DNA from: Azoarcus sp.
Lineage (GTDB): Bacteria > Pseudomonadota > Gammaproteobacteria > Burkholderiales > Rhodocyclaceae
Length of the DNA stretch: 9,593 nt
Direction: 5' to 3'
NCBI GenBank assembly: GCA_031259795.1
Contig: JAIRLA010000276.1
Span: 1-9,593 of the forward strand
Shown: positions 1 to 5,824 of the stretch, one piece after another
Layout: each line of letters opens with the position of its first letter
Position numbering within the stretch: position 1 is the stretch's first letter
Made by a program: the position numbers and the translations under genes
The notes under the pieces: generated by a model
Databases searched by the model: none
Told to the model about the DNA's origin: nothing
Seen by the model: only the letters and a program-made list of their open reading frames with translations

Positions 1-93
1 CAGGTACAAGCCGCCATCCGGGGCCAGCCCGCCGAGAAGGATGTCGCAGAATCCGGATTGACCGGCGTGGCCGCGGGTGGAAATGTATTTCAC
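1..93 (-). CDS. thrC: Threonine synthase, N-terminal part (cut by window edge)
   Basis: The minus strand from 93 down to 1 is open for 31 codons and begins GTG, reading MKYISTRGHAGQSGF, then CDILLGGLAPDGGLYL. This is the typical start of the PLP enzyme threonine synthase (family pattern: M-x-Y-I-S-T-R-G ... F-x-D-x-L-L-x-G-L-A-x-D-G-G-L-Y). The enzyme converts O-phospho-homoserine to threonine in the cytoplasm. The GTG start is supported by AAGGA seven bases upstream. The catalytic lysine and the rest of the protein lie left of the window. In many proteobacteria hom (homoserine dehydrogenase) lies directly upstream; here the upstream sequence is 187 bp without a recognisable hom end, and then an IS481-like terminal repeat. 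Confidence is limited only by the short length. Confidence 0.85.
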   Translation of the reverse strand, partial: MKYISTRGHAGQSGFCDILLGGLAPDGGLYL

Positions 94-134
94 GGAAAAT
101 TCCTTGGAAGCTCACATCAGGAGTCGGGGATCGG

Positions 135-167
135 AAAAACCGCCGTTGCGGGGCGCGCTTACGCGCC
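135..167 (-). terminator. Candidate intrinsic terminator or attenuator before thrC
   Basis: Read on the minus strand, two perfect small hairpins lie back to back. The first is GGCGCG-TAAG-CGCGCC (167-152). The second is CCGC-AACG-GCGG (151-140), followed at once by five T (139-135). This is the layout of a Rho-independent terminator, although the T-adjacent stem is only 4 bp. It ends 41 bases before the thrC start codon. It could stop transcripts arriving from the IS/bamC side, or act as an attenuator if thrC has its own promoter farther upstream. No Thr-rich leader peptide was found. Confidence 0.4.
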
Positions 168-207
168 AGTTCGAGCAGCGTGGCCCCTGGCCTCTTTGTG
201 GCCCAGT

Positions 208-213
208 ATTCTA
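208..213 (-). promoter_or_regulatory. Possible -10 box for thrC
   Basis: The minus strand carries TAGAAT here, close to the sigma-70 consensus TATAAT and about 115 bases before the thrC start. No good -35 hexamer lies 16-18 bp upstream (the sequence there is near GACGTG; TCGACG is 19 bp away). If used, transcription would pass through the hairpins at 135-167 before thrC. Weak evidence from one hexamer. Confidence 0.2.
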
Positions 214-252
214 TCGTCTGAAATAACGCTCACGTCGACCAGCGGGAAAGAA

Positions 253-272
253 TTGCCGTAGCTTGCCGTAGC
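253..272. repeat. Tandem 10-bp duplication (TTGCCGTAGC x2)
   Basis: The 10-mer TTGCCGTAGC occurs twice in direct succession, 8 bp outside the left terminal repeat of the IS481-like structure. It may be a slippage duplication or a scar of an insertion or excision event. No matching copy lies beside the right terminal repeat, so it is not a simple target-site duplication. Confidence 0.6.
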
Positions 273-280
273 GCGCGCCG

Positions 281-313
281 TGTACAGACCGGGGATATCG
301 CCCCCAGTTGTAC
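281..313 (+). repeat. Left terminal inverted repeat (IS481-type)
   Basis: Read inward it starts TGTACAGACCGGGG and ends CCCCCAGTTGTAC. It matches the reverse complement of 3341-3373 at 26 of 33 positions, and weaker similarity continues about 15 bp inward. It lies just beyond the stop codon of the transposase C-terminal fragment, where the distal terminal repeat of an IS481 element is expected. It contains an internal GGGG/CCCC inverted repeat. Confidence 0.6.
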
Positions 314-334
314 GGCCGCACTCTCCTCGGAGGC

Positions 335-637
335 TCACCCCGGATTCTCCTCCTTTCCGATCCTGATGAAATGATCTTTCATGTCGATCCGAGCGATGCG
401 GCTGCCATACCACCACAGGCTATAGCAGCCGTCCTCGATTTTCTCCCGGATACCGATGCTCTCGCGGCAAAACGCCTTGCCGATCCTGAAGGAATTGCCC
501 TGAAAGCAGAGGCGCCCGCAGGCATCCGCCTTGCGAACCCGGTCGGGTAGAGACAGGCCATTGCTGGCCCCCCCTGAGAGCCTGTTCATGTCTCTCTGGT
601 ACTCCCCCGCCGATTGCCCTTGCAGCGCTCTGAACAC
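335..637 (-). pseudogene. IS481-family transposase, C-terminal fragment
   Basis: The minus strand here encodes about 100 residues ending in TGA at 337-335. The central part reads DRVRKADACGRLCFQGNSFR, followed by IGKAF and, later, SRIARIDM. This matches the C-terminal region of IS481-family transposases, where the pattern VRKVdxxGrixFxGrxxrVGkAf ... hRIAxIDl follows the DDE domain. Residues before it (ALQGQSAGEYQ) resemble the RPHxALxG...RY stretch just after the catalytic domain. The DDE core and HTH are absent, so this is a remnant. Similarity begins within roughly 30 bp of the bamC stop codon. Base composition is visibly less GC-rich than bamC and dapA, which fits foreign origin. Confidence 0.8.
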
Positions 638-641
638 GTTC

Positions 642-1802
642 TCAGCGCAATTCCTGCTGGAGCAAGGAAAGTATCCGGTGCGCCGTCGGCGACTGGTCGG
701 TATCGCCCTCGCGGCTCAAGACGGTGACGGCAGACCATGCGCCCCGGCCCTCGACCAGCAAGCGATATTCACCGCCGTTTTCCGCCTTGTCGCCGCTGCC
801 GCGCCAGAACAGCAATTTGGAAAGAAAACCTCTTTTTTCCTTGGGCGGATCATTGTCGGTTTCGGGATCGACATAACGCACATAGTAAAGCCCCTTGGCG
901 CGGTCACGATCCTCGACAGTGAAGCTGACACGGTCGAGCGCCAGCCCGATCCGCCGCCACGCCCGGTCGAAAGGTTCATCCACTTGCAGGCTGGCCTGCC
1001 CATCAATCACCTGCACCTGGGCGCGTTCAGCCTGCGGCGCGGCGACAGCGGCAAGCGCGCTGGCGGCGCGCGTCTCGTCCGCGCCCAGACGCACCATCAG
1101 CCGGCGCAACATTTCGGCTTCCAGTTCCGGATCGACCGGGCGCGGCTGCCAGACCGTGGCGTCCTTGGCCTCATTGGGGTAGATCTCCATCATGCCGCGG
1201 TGGCTGATGTAAATCTCGACCGTGCCATCCGCGCCCTTCTCGATGCGGGTACGGAACTTGTCACGTTCGGGGGTGGAGTACAGGCCGTCGATGACCCGGC
1301 CAAGCAGGTTGCGCAACACATCCTGCTGGATGTTGGCGCGGTTTTCGCGCCAATCGGTTTCAAGCACGCCGATCTCGGGACTGTCGATCTCGAAAACGAA
1401 ACCGAGTTCAAGCCAGAAATCCCGCAATTGCGGCCATATTTGCTCCGGCGCGCCGCGGACGACCAGCCAGCGCTGGTTGCCGGCCCGCTCGATATGCATA
1501 TTATCGGGCGTCGCCAGGAGTTCGCCCGCGCCCGCGCCCTGCGCCGGTTGCGCCGTCCGTTCCGCGCTGTAATCCGAGTAGGTCGCCACTCCGCGCGGAT
1601 TGACGTCCGGCACGGTGAAACGGTCGTCGGCTTTCGGCGCGGTCAGGTCGGGCGGCACTTCCAGCGTCGCGGAAGGACGAGCCGCCTTGTAGTCGATGCG
1701 TCTGGATTCGAGCAGACTGGAAGTGGAACTGGAATAGCAGCCAGTCAGGGCCAGCGCCAGCATGAGGGCAGAGGCGGGAAAAAAACACGGGAAACGATTC
1801 AT
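642..1802 (-). CDS. bamC: Outer membrane assembly lipoprotein BamC
   Basis: A 386-residue lipoprotein of the BAM complex, which inserts beta-barrel proteins into the outer membrane. The start at 1802 is chosen because it gives a clean lipoprotein signal (MNRFPCFFPASALMLALALT-G-C, lipobox LTGC with Cys22); the frame is open 129 bp farther upstream, but that would bury the signal. The unstructured N-terminal region holds the conserved LEVPPDLTAP (residues 48-57), the segment that contacts BamD in E. coli. The first helix-grip domain spans roughly 102-215, with GVLETDWRENRA at 145-156. The second spans about 263-385. Length is near the family's usual 340-390. It lies 88 bp downstream of dapA on the same strand, the usual pairing. 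Downstream it abuts an IS481 remnant. Confidence 0.9.
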   Translation of the reverse strand: MNRFPCFFPASALMLALALTGCYSSSTSSLLESRRIDYKAARPSATLEVPPDLTAPKADDRFTVPDVNPRGVATYSDYSAERTAQPAQGAGAGELLATPDNMHIERAGNQRWLVVRGAPEQIWPQLRDFWLELGFVFEIDSPEIGVLETDWRENRANIQQDVLRNLLGRVIDGLYSTPERDKFRTRIEKGADGTVEIYISHRGMMEIYPNEAKDATVWQPRPVDPELEAEMLRRLMVRLGADETRAASALAAVAAPQAERAQVQVIDGQASLQVDEPFDRAWRRIGLALDRVSFTVEDRDRAKGLYYVRYVDPETDNDPPKEKRGFLSKLLFWRGSGDKAENGGEYRLLVEGRGAWSAVTVLSREGDTDQSPTAHRILSLLQQELR

Positions 1803-1823
1803 GGGATTCCGGTCGGACGTGGA

Positions 1824-1850
1824 ATGCGTGAAAAAGGGATGCGTGAAAAA
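1824..1850. repeat. Short direct repeat in the dapA-bamC gap
   Basis: The 12-mer ATGCGTGAAAAA occurs at 1824-1835 and again at 1839-1850, a 15-bp period. It sits in the 88-bp space between dapA and bamC, so any effect would be on bamC leader RNA. It may be simple slippage duplication. Confidence 0.5.
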
Positions 1851-1890
1851 TGACTGCGCGGATGCGCGTTCGATCGACAAGAGCGGGAGA

Positions 1891-2769
1891 TCAAGGTTCA
1901 ATTCCCGCCCGGCGCATGGCCCCGAGCACACGTTCGTGGCAGGAAGGGGACAAGACAGTAAGCGGCAGGCGCAGACCCTCTTCGATCAGCCCCATGCGCG
2001 CCAAGGCCCATTTTACCGGAATGGGATTGGCTTCGCAGAACAAATGCCGGTGCAAGCCAAGAAGGCGGGCATTGATCTCGCGCGCGCGGCGGGCGTCGCC
2101 AGCGCGCGCGGCCACGCACAGTTCGTGCATGGCCCGGGGGGCGACATTGGCCGTCACCGAAACCACGCCATGCCCGCCCAGCAACATGAAAGCCGCCGCG
2201 GTTGCGTCGTCGCCGCTGTACAGCGCAAAACCTCGCGGCGCGTGTTCGATCAGTTCGCAGGCGCGCTCGATTTTACCCGTTGCCTCCTTGATCCCCACGA
2301 TATTGGGCACTTCGGCCAGCCGCAAGATGGTGTCGTTGTCGAGATCGGTGACGGTGCGCCCGGGCACGTTGTACAGAATGAGCGGCAATTCGACCGCTTC
2401 GGCGATGGTGTGGAAATGACGATAAAGTCCTTCTTGCGTCGGGCGATTGTAATAGGGCACGACCGACAGATGCGCCGCCGCGCCAGCTTCGCGCGCGTAA
2501 CGCGCCAGCTCCACGCCCTCCGCCGTGCTGTTGCAACCCGTACCGGCGATCACCGGAACGCGCCCGGCGGCGTGTTCGACCGCGAGCCGGATCAACTCAC
2601 GATGCTCGTCGACGTTGACGGTCGGAGACTCCCCTGTGGTGCCGACGACGACAATGGCGTCGGTGCCCTCGCCGATGTGCCAGTCGATCAGCCTGTGCAG
2701 CCGGGGAAAATCCAGGCCGCCAGCGGAAAGCATCGGGGTAACGATGGCAACAATCGAACCGGTAATCAT
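1891..2769 (-). CDS. dapA: 4-hydroxy-tetrahydrodipicolinate synthase
   Basis: A 292-residue cytoplasmic aldolase-family TIM barrel that condenses pyruvate with aspartate semialdehyde, the first committed step to diaminopimelate and lysine. Key residues fall at the same numbers as in E. coli DapA: Thr44-Thr45 in [10 protein letters not shown], Tyr106-Tyr107 in VVPYYNRPT, Tyr133, Arg138 in YNVPGRT, and the Schiff-base Lys161 in VGIKEATG. The full length equals the E. coli protein. The ATG start at 2769 begins [13 protein letters not shown], the normal N-terminus. It is the first gene of a dapA-bamC unit. The gene looks intact and functional although it lies between transposase fragments, and its 5' leader is bordered by the N-terminal transposase remnant. 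Confidence 0.96.
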   Translation of the reverse strand: MITGSIVAIVTPMLSAGGLDFPRLHRLIDWHIGEGTDAIVVVGTTGESPTVNVDEHRELIRLAVEHAAGRVPVIAGTGCNSTAEGVELARYAREAGAAAHLSVVPYYNRPTQEGLYRHFHTIAEAVELPLILYNVPGRTVTDLDNDTILRLAEVPNIVGIKEATGKIERACELIEHAPRGFALYSGDDATAAAFMLLGGHGVVSVTANVAPRAMHELCVAARAGDARRAREINARLLGLHRHLFCEANPIPVKWALARMGLIEEGLRLPLTVLSPSCHERVLGAMRRAGIEP

Positions 2770-2964
2770 GGCGGCGCGCCCATGGACAAAAAAGCCATTC
2801 TACCTGATGCTTCAGACGAAGATCGTCATTTGAGACTCAACCTGCCGTTGGCGCGGATGAACTTCCGCAAGATGCCGCGCGTGCGCTTGCTCCGGATCGT
2901 ATTGCCGCGCGTCCCGATCTACGGCGAGGACGCGCGCACTATCTTGTCCTGGCTCCCGTGCCGC
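2770..2964 (-). other. dapA leader region, no clear gene
   Basis: This stretch joins the recognisable end of the transposase N-terminal remnant to dapA. On the minus strand TAGAAT at 2802-2797 could be a -10 box 27 bases before the dapA start, but no fitting -35 is seen and there is no strong ribosome site. The transposase frame stays open to a stop at 2814-2812, but its sequence no longer convincingly resembles the family. A different minus frame is open from 2918 to a TGA at 2828-2826 and reads IRSKRTRGILRKFIRANGR near its end, which could be the tail of a lost gene. I do not recognise it. Confidence 0.35.
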
Positions 2965-3282
2965 GCTGGCGGCGGGCATGGGCGTGCCCTCCCGCTCCAG
3001 AAACGCCTTGAGCTTGCGCGTCCCCCAGCGCGGATGCGCCGCCGCCCCGGCCAAACGCTACCGCGCTGTCTCCGCTGTCCGCTTCGAGGCGGACAGCGGG
3101 CGCCGCGACCGTTCCTGGAGCCCGGCCTCGCCCTCCGCCTGATAGCGCAGCAACCACTTGCGCCCTGTCTTGCGGTCAATGCCGTATTGCCGGCACAGGG
3201 CGCTCATGTTCGCTCCTTCCTGACCCGCAAGCAATACAAACTCTCGCTTCAGTGTCATCACATCCTTCGCTTTCCAGACCAT
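2965..3282 (-). pseudogene. IS481-family transposase, N-terminal fragment with amber stop
   Basis: It starts at ATG 3282 with a strong ribosome site (GGAGGAAGGGAAA before ATG). The first 74 residues include MVWKAKDVMTLKREFVLLAG and the helix-turn-helix NMSALCRQYGIDRKTGRKWL, then the family hallmark GEAGLQERSRRP. An in-frame TAG at 3060-3058 stops it. The same frame then continues HPRWGTRKLKAFLEREG, which matches the next conserved IS481 block (HPxWGxrKLraxLe), so the stop is a mutation inside the old gene. Similarity fades after MPAAS near 2965. No DDE domain follows; dapA does. Together with the fragment at 335-637 it covers both ends of a roughly 370-residue transposase but not its middle. 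Confidence 0.82.
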
Positions 3283-3340
3283 TTTCCCTTCCTCCGGAAA
3301 AACATGGTGGAAGAATAACAGTTGAGGAGGGGATGTGGTT

Positions 3341-3373
3341 GTACATTTGGGGACGATGTTCCCGGGCGGTACA
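3341..3373 (-). repeat. Right terminal inverted repeat (IS481-type)
   Basis: Read inward on the minus strand it starts TGTACCGCCCGGGAA and ends TCCCCAAATGTAC. It pairs with 281-313 at 26 of 33 positions in inverted orientation and lies 58 bp upstream of the transposase start codon, a normal distance for the promoter-side end. It carries an internal GGGA/TCCC inverted repeat nested in TGTAC/GTACA. Confidence 0.6.
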
Positions 3374-3557
3374 GGCGGGCGAGAGAGTGCCCGAAAGGTG
3401 GCTTCCAACCATCCGGCGAGCAGCGACGCTGTTTCGGAGTATGTAGATGCCCATGCTTTCCGGCGGGGGGATCGGGCGGCGTGCATTTTGTCTACCCTCG
3501 CGGTTTCGTTGTGCGTAGCATTACCGTTCCGGCGGACCCCGCGATGACGAGCAAATC
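3374..3557. other. Intergenic, upstream of pldA
   Basis: No gene is visible between the right terminal repeat and pldA. TTGTCT at 3488-3493 could serve as a -35, but no good -10 follows at 16-18 bp. The pldA promoter is presumably here but cannot be placed from sequence alone. No matching half of an interrupted gene was recognised on either side of the element. Confidence 0.4.
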
Positions 3558-4775
3558 ATGTGCCTTTCTTCCCGTATGATGTTTTTCCGGCGTGGCGCGC
3601 TGGCGCTGTTTTTGCTGTGGGCGGCGATGATGCCCGCGCGCGCGGCGGACTGGTTGCTGGCCATGCCCGAATCGCGCGTCGAGCCCGGACAGGCGTTCGA
3701 GGTCGTCGTGGTCGGCGAACCGGACGATGCGGGCTGGCCGCGCCGCCTGGCCGCCTCGATCGGGTTGCCGGGCAATGGCCCGCGCGTGAGCGTGGAACTG
3801 GTGGCCGCGGGCGAACCCGGCCCGTCCCGGCAGCGTTATGTCGGGCAGTGGCCTGGCGAGATCGCGGGCATCGTGACCTTGACGCTGGCGGACGCGGCGC
3901 GCGCGCATCTGCTGGTCGATGCCCGCATCGCCGCCGCGCCGCCCGCCGCCGCCCAGCCCGGTGATGGCGAGGCGGCGCAGCCGTCCGGGGAAACACCCGC
4001 CGCGATGAGCGCCGCCGTCGATCACGATCTCATCTCGCCCGCCGAAGCGGAGACGGTCGAGCCGGAGGCGCTGGGTTTCCATGAGCCGATGTATTTCGTG
4101 GCGGGCGGCGACGCGCCGAAGGGGGCGCGCTTCCAGATCAGTTTCCGTTACCGCCTGTTCGACAATCAGGGCGTGGTCGCGGAAACCCTGCCGGTGGCGC
4201 GCGGGCTTTATTTCGGTTTCACCCAGACTTCGCTGTGGGATCTCGAATCCGACTCCAAACCGTTCCGCGACACGAGTTTCCGCCCGTCGTTGTTTTATCA
4301 GTGGAAGATCAGCAATCCGCCTCTCGGCGATTCGCTGGCGCTGGCCGGCGGCTACGAGCACGAGTCCAATGGCCGCGACGGCGGCGATTCGCGCAGCATC
4401 GACACTTGGTTCGTGCGCGCCAACCTGCGTTATCACCTGCCCGATGGGCGCACTTATATCGGTATCGAGCCGAAACTGTGGTCGTATATCGATAAATCGG
4501 ACAATTCCGACATCGCCCGCTATCGCGGTCATGGTCAGCTCGGTCTGCGCATTGGCCGCGACTCCGCCCTGATGCTCGCCGCGACCCTGCGCCGCGGCAC
4601 GGCCGGCGTCGGCAGCGCCCAGATCGACCTGTCCTACCCATTGCGGCGCAGCATTTTTTCGGGCGTCGGGGCTTTCGTGCATTTGCAGTATTTCAATGGC
4701 TACGGACAGACCCTGCTCGAATACGCCGAGTCGCGCCACCCGCAAATCCGCCTCGGTATCTCGGTCGTGCGCTGA
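3558..4775 (+). CDS. pldA: Outer membrane phospholipase A (OMPLA)
   Basis: A 405-residue precursor of the outer-membrane phospholipase A1 family, which hydrolyses phospholipids that reach the outer leaflet. A signal peptide covers about residues 1-30 (hydrophobic ALALFLLWAAMM, then PARAA). Residues 31-125 form an extra N-terminal domain, followed by an Ala/Pro-rich linker (about 125-155). The barrel spans about 175-405. The catalytic stretch YEHESNGRDGGDSRSIDT holds His268 and Ser270, equal to E. coli His142 and Ser144. Ser278 matches calcium-site Ser152, and DNSDIARYRGH matches the DDNPDITKYMGY region. NGYGQTLLEYAESR fits the conserved last strands. The Asn of the E. coli triad (Asn156) is Asp282 here, and the last residue is Arg instead of the usual aromatic. 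Start choice is uncertain: ATG 3558, or ATG 3576/3579, all giving a usable signal peptide. It stands alone between the IS481-like structure and ilvE. Confidence 0.87.
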   Translation: MCLSSRMMFFRRGALALFLLWAAMMPARAADWLLAMPESRVEPGQAFEVVVVGEPDDAGWPRRLAASIGLPGNGPRVSVELVAAGEPGPSRQRYVGQWPGEIAGIVTLTLADAARAHLLVDARIAAAPPAAAQPGDGEAAQPSGETPAAMSAAVDHDLISPAEAETVEPEALGFHEPMYFVAGGDAPKGARFQISFRYRLFDNQGVVAETLPVARGLYFGFTQTSLWDLESDSKPFRDTSFRPSLFYQWKISNPPLGDSLALAGGYEHESNGRDGGDSRSIDTWFVRANLRYHLPDGRTYIGIEPKLWSYIDKSDNSDIARYRGHGQLGLRIGRDSALMLAATLRRGTAGVGSAQIDLSYPLRRSIFSGVGAFVHLQYFNGYGQTLLEYAESRHPQIRLGISVVR

Positions 4776-4803
4776 ACCCGGCCGCGCGTTGAAATATCCG
4801 CGC

Positions 4804-4836
4804 GCGCCAGCCAATTTCCGGCTTTGGCGCTAAAAT
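4804..4836 (+). promoter_or_regulatory. Hairpin abutting a -10-like box upstream of ilvE
   Basis: Bases 4804-4812 (GCGCCAGCC) pair with 4820-4830 (GGC-TT-TGGCGC), leaving a 7-base loop and a 2-base bulge. The hairpin is directly followed by TAAAAT at 4831-4836, a common -10 form. No -35 at standard spacing is evident. The hairpin might end pldA transcripts (though no T-run follows) or be an operator over the ilvE promoter. A second small stem, CGCCC (4849-4853) with GGGCG (4862-4866) then TTT, lies in the presumed ilvE leader. Confidence 0.35.
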
Positions 4837-4901
4837 CAACGGCTGTCCCGCCCCTTGTTGTGGGCGTTTCCGACTGATCCTGACTGGTGGAGAACCCTGA
4901 A

Positions 4902-5822
4902 ATGTCAATGTCCGACCGCGACGGTTTTATCTGGAAAGATGGCGAACTCGTGCCATGGCGCGAAGCGACCACGCATGTGCTGACCCATTCCCTGCACTAT
5001 GGCCTGGCCGTGTTCGAGGGCGTGCGCGCCTACGAAACCGCCGGCGGCGCCGCGATTTTCCGGCTGGTCGAGCATACCCTGCGGCTGCTCAACTCTTGCC
5101 GCATCTATATGATGGATATTCCGTATTCCCAGCAAATCCTGATGGAAGCGCAAAAGGAGGTCGTGCGCGCCAACCATCTCAAGGAGTGCTACATCCGGCC
5201 CATCGTGTTTTACGGTTCGGAGAAGATGGGCGTCTCCACCGTGGGCGCTTCGGTGCATGTGGCGATCGCCGCCTGGCCCTGGGGGGCCTATCTCGGCGAG
5301 GAGGCCATCGAACACGGCATCCGCGTCAAGGTCTCTTCCTTCGCCCGCCATCACGTCAACGTCACCATGCCGCGCGCCAAGCTCGCCGGCGCTTATACCA
5401 ATTCCATCCTCGCCAATCTCGAAGTCACCCGCGACGGCTATGACGAGGCGCTATTGCTCGATACGCAGGGATTCGTCGCCGAAGGCTCGGGCGAGAATCT
5501 TTTCATCGTCAAGGACGGAGTGCTGATCGAGCCGGAAATCGCTTCGGCGCTCACCGGCATCACCCGCGACTCGGTCATCCAGATCGCGCACGACCTGGGC
5601 CTCGAAGTGCAGTCGCACCGCCTGACCCGCGACGATGTCTACTTGGCCGACGAAGCCTTTTTCACCGGCACCGCCGCTGAAATCACGCCGATCCGGGAGC
5701 TTGACAACCGCCCCATCGGCGGGGGTCGGCGCGGCCCGATCACCACGAAGCTGCAAGCCAGATTCTTCGATATCGTCAATGGCCGCGCGCCCGAATACAA
5801 GCATTGGCTGACCAGGGTCTGA
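4902..5822 (+). CDS. ilvE: Branched-chain amino acid aminotransferase
   Basis: A 306-residue cytoplasmic fold-type IV PLP aminotransferase that interconverts valine, leucine and isoleucine with their 2-keto acids. ATG 4902 is preferred over the in-frame GTG 4887 because GGAG (4889-4892) lies nine bases before it. Seen in order: the start region DGFIWKDGELVPW, the HSLHYGLAVFEGVRAY block (29-44), the PLP lysine Lys160 in MPRAKLAGAY, and the cofactor-binding VAEGSGENLF (192-201) with Glu198. Family length is about 300-310, so it is complete. A possible promoter lies at 4831-4836. The gene is followed after only two bases by gspH, so the T2SS run is likely cotranscribed with it. Functionally ilvE and the T2SS genes are unrelated. 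Confidence 0.95.
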   Translation: MSMSDRDGFIWKDGELVPWREATTHVLTHSLHYGLAVFEGVRAYETAGGAAIFRLVEHTLRLLNSCRIYMMDIPYSQQILMEAQKEVVRANHLKECYIRPIVFYGSEKMGVSTVGASVHVAIAAWPWGAYLGEEAIEHGIRVKVSSFARHHVNVTMPRAKLAGAYTNSILANLEVTRDGYDEALLLDTQGFVAEGSGENLFIVKDGVLIEPEIASALTGITRDSVIQIAHDLGLEVQSHRLTRDDVYLADEAFFTGTAAEITPIRELDNRPIGGGRRGPITTKLQARFFDIVNGRAPEYKHWLTRV

Positions 5823-5824
5823 GA

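Larger units (their letters stand above)
281..3373 (-). mobile_element. IS481-like bipartite element flanking dapA-bamC (decayed)
   Basis: The interval is bounded by two 33-bp imperfect inverted repeats facing inward. The right end is followed by a transposase N-terminus and the left end by a transposase C-terminus, both minus strand, in the order expected of one IS481 element (IRL, N-term, C-term, IRR). An IS481 element is normally about 1.0-1.4 kb; this one is about 3.1 kb because dapA and bamC occupy the place of the central catalytic domain. The likely reading is a composite transposon of two same-orientation copies whose inner halves were deleted. The alternative is one element split by a chromosomal segment. 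No convincing target-site duplication is visible (left flank ends GCGCCG, right flank begins GGCGGG). The transposase cannot be functional. Confidence 0.55.

Noticed and set aside
58..261. Plus-strand 67-codon frame at the left edge
   Set aside because: It lies over the thrC start and leader; the minus-strand thrC reading is far better supported.
531..1853. Plus-strand open frame (440 codons) opposite bamC
   Set aside because: It mirrors the BamC codons and has no family resemblance; BamC has a lipobox and conserved motifs.
2797..2802. TAGAAT as a firm dapA promoter
   Set aside because: No acceptable -35 at 16-18 bp on the minus strand; kept only as a remark in the leader entry.
1762..3318. 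Long plus-strand open frame (518 codons) across dapA and its leader
   Set aside because: It is antisense to a DapA with every active-site residue in place. Its translation is Arg/Gln/His-rich with no recognisable family. Long antisense frames are common in GC-rich genes.
271..3379. Target-site duplication around the IS481-like ends
   Set aside because: Flanks GCGCCG and GGCGGG share only GC-rich character, with no exact 4-15 bp match, so none is claimed.
3492..4814. Minus-strand open frame (440 codons) opposite pldA
   Set aside because: It is the antisense shadow of a gene with signal peptide and catalytic motif; the translation is Arg/Gly-rich and unrecognisable.
5804..5824. TTG 5804 as the gspH start
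   Set aside because: GTG 5825 gives a normal 8-residue prepilin leader and a 2-bp gap to ilvE; the TTG start would only lengthen the leader to 15 residues and overlap ilvE.
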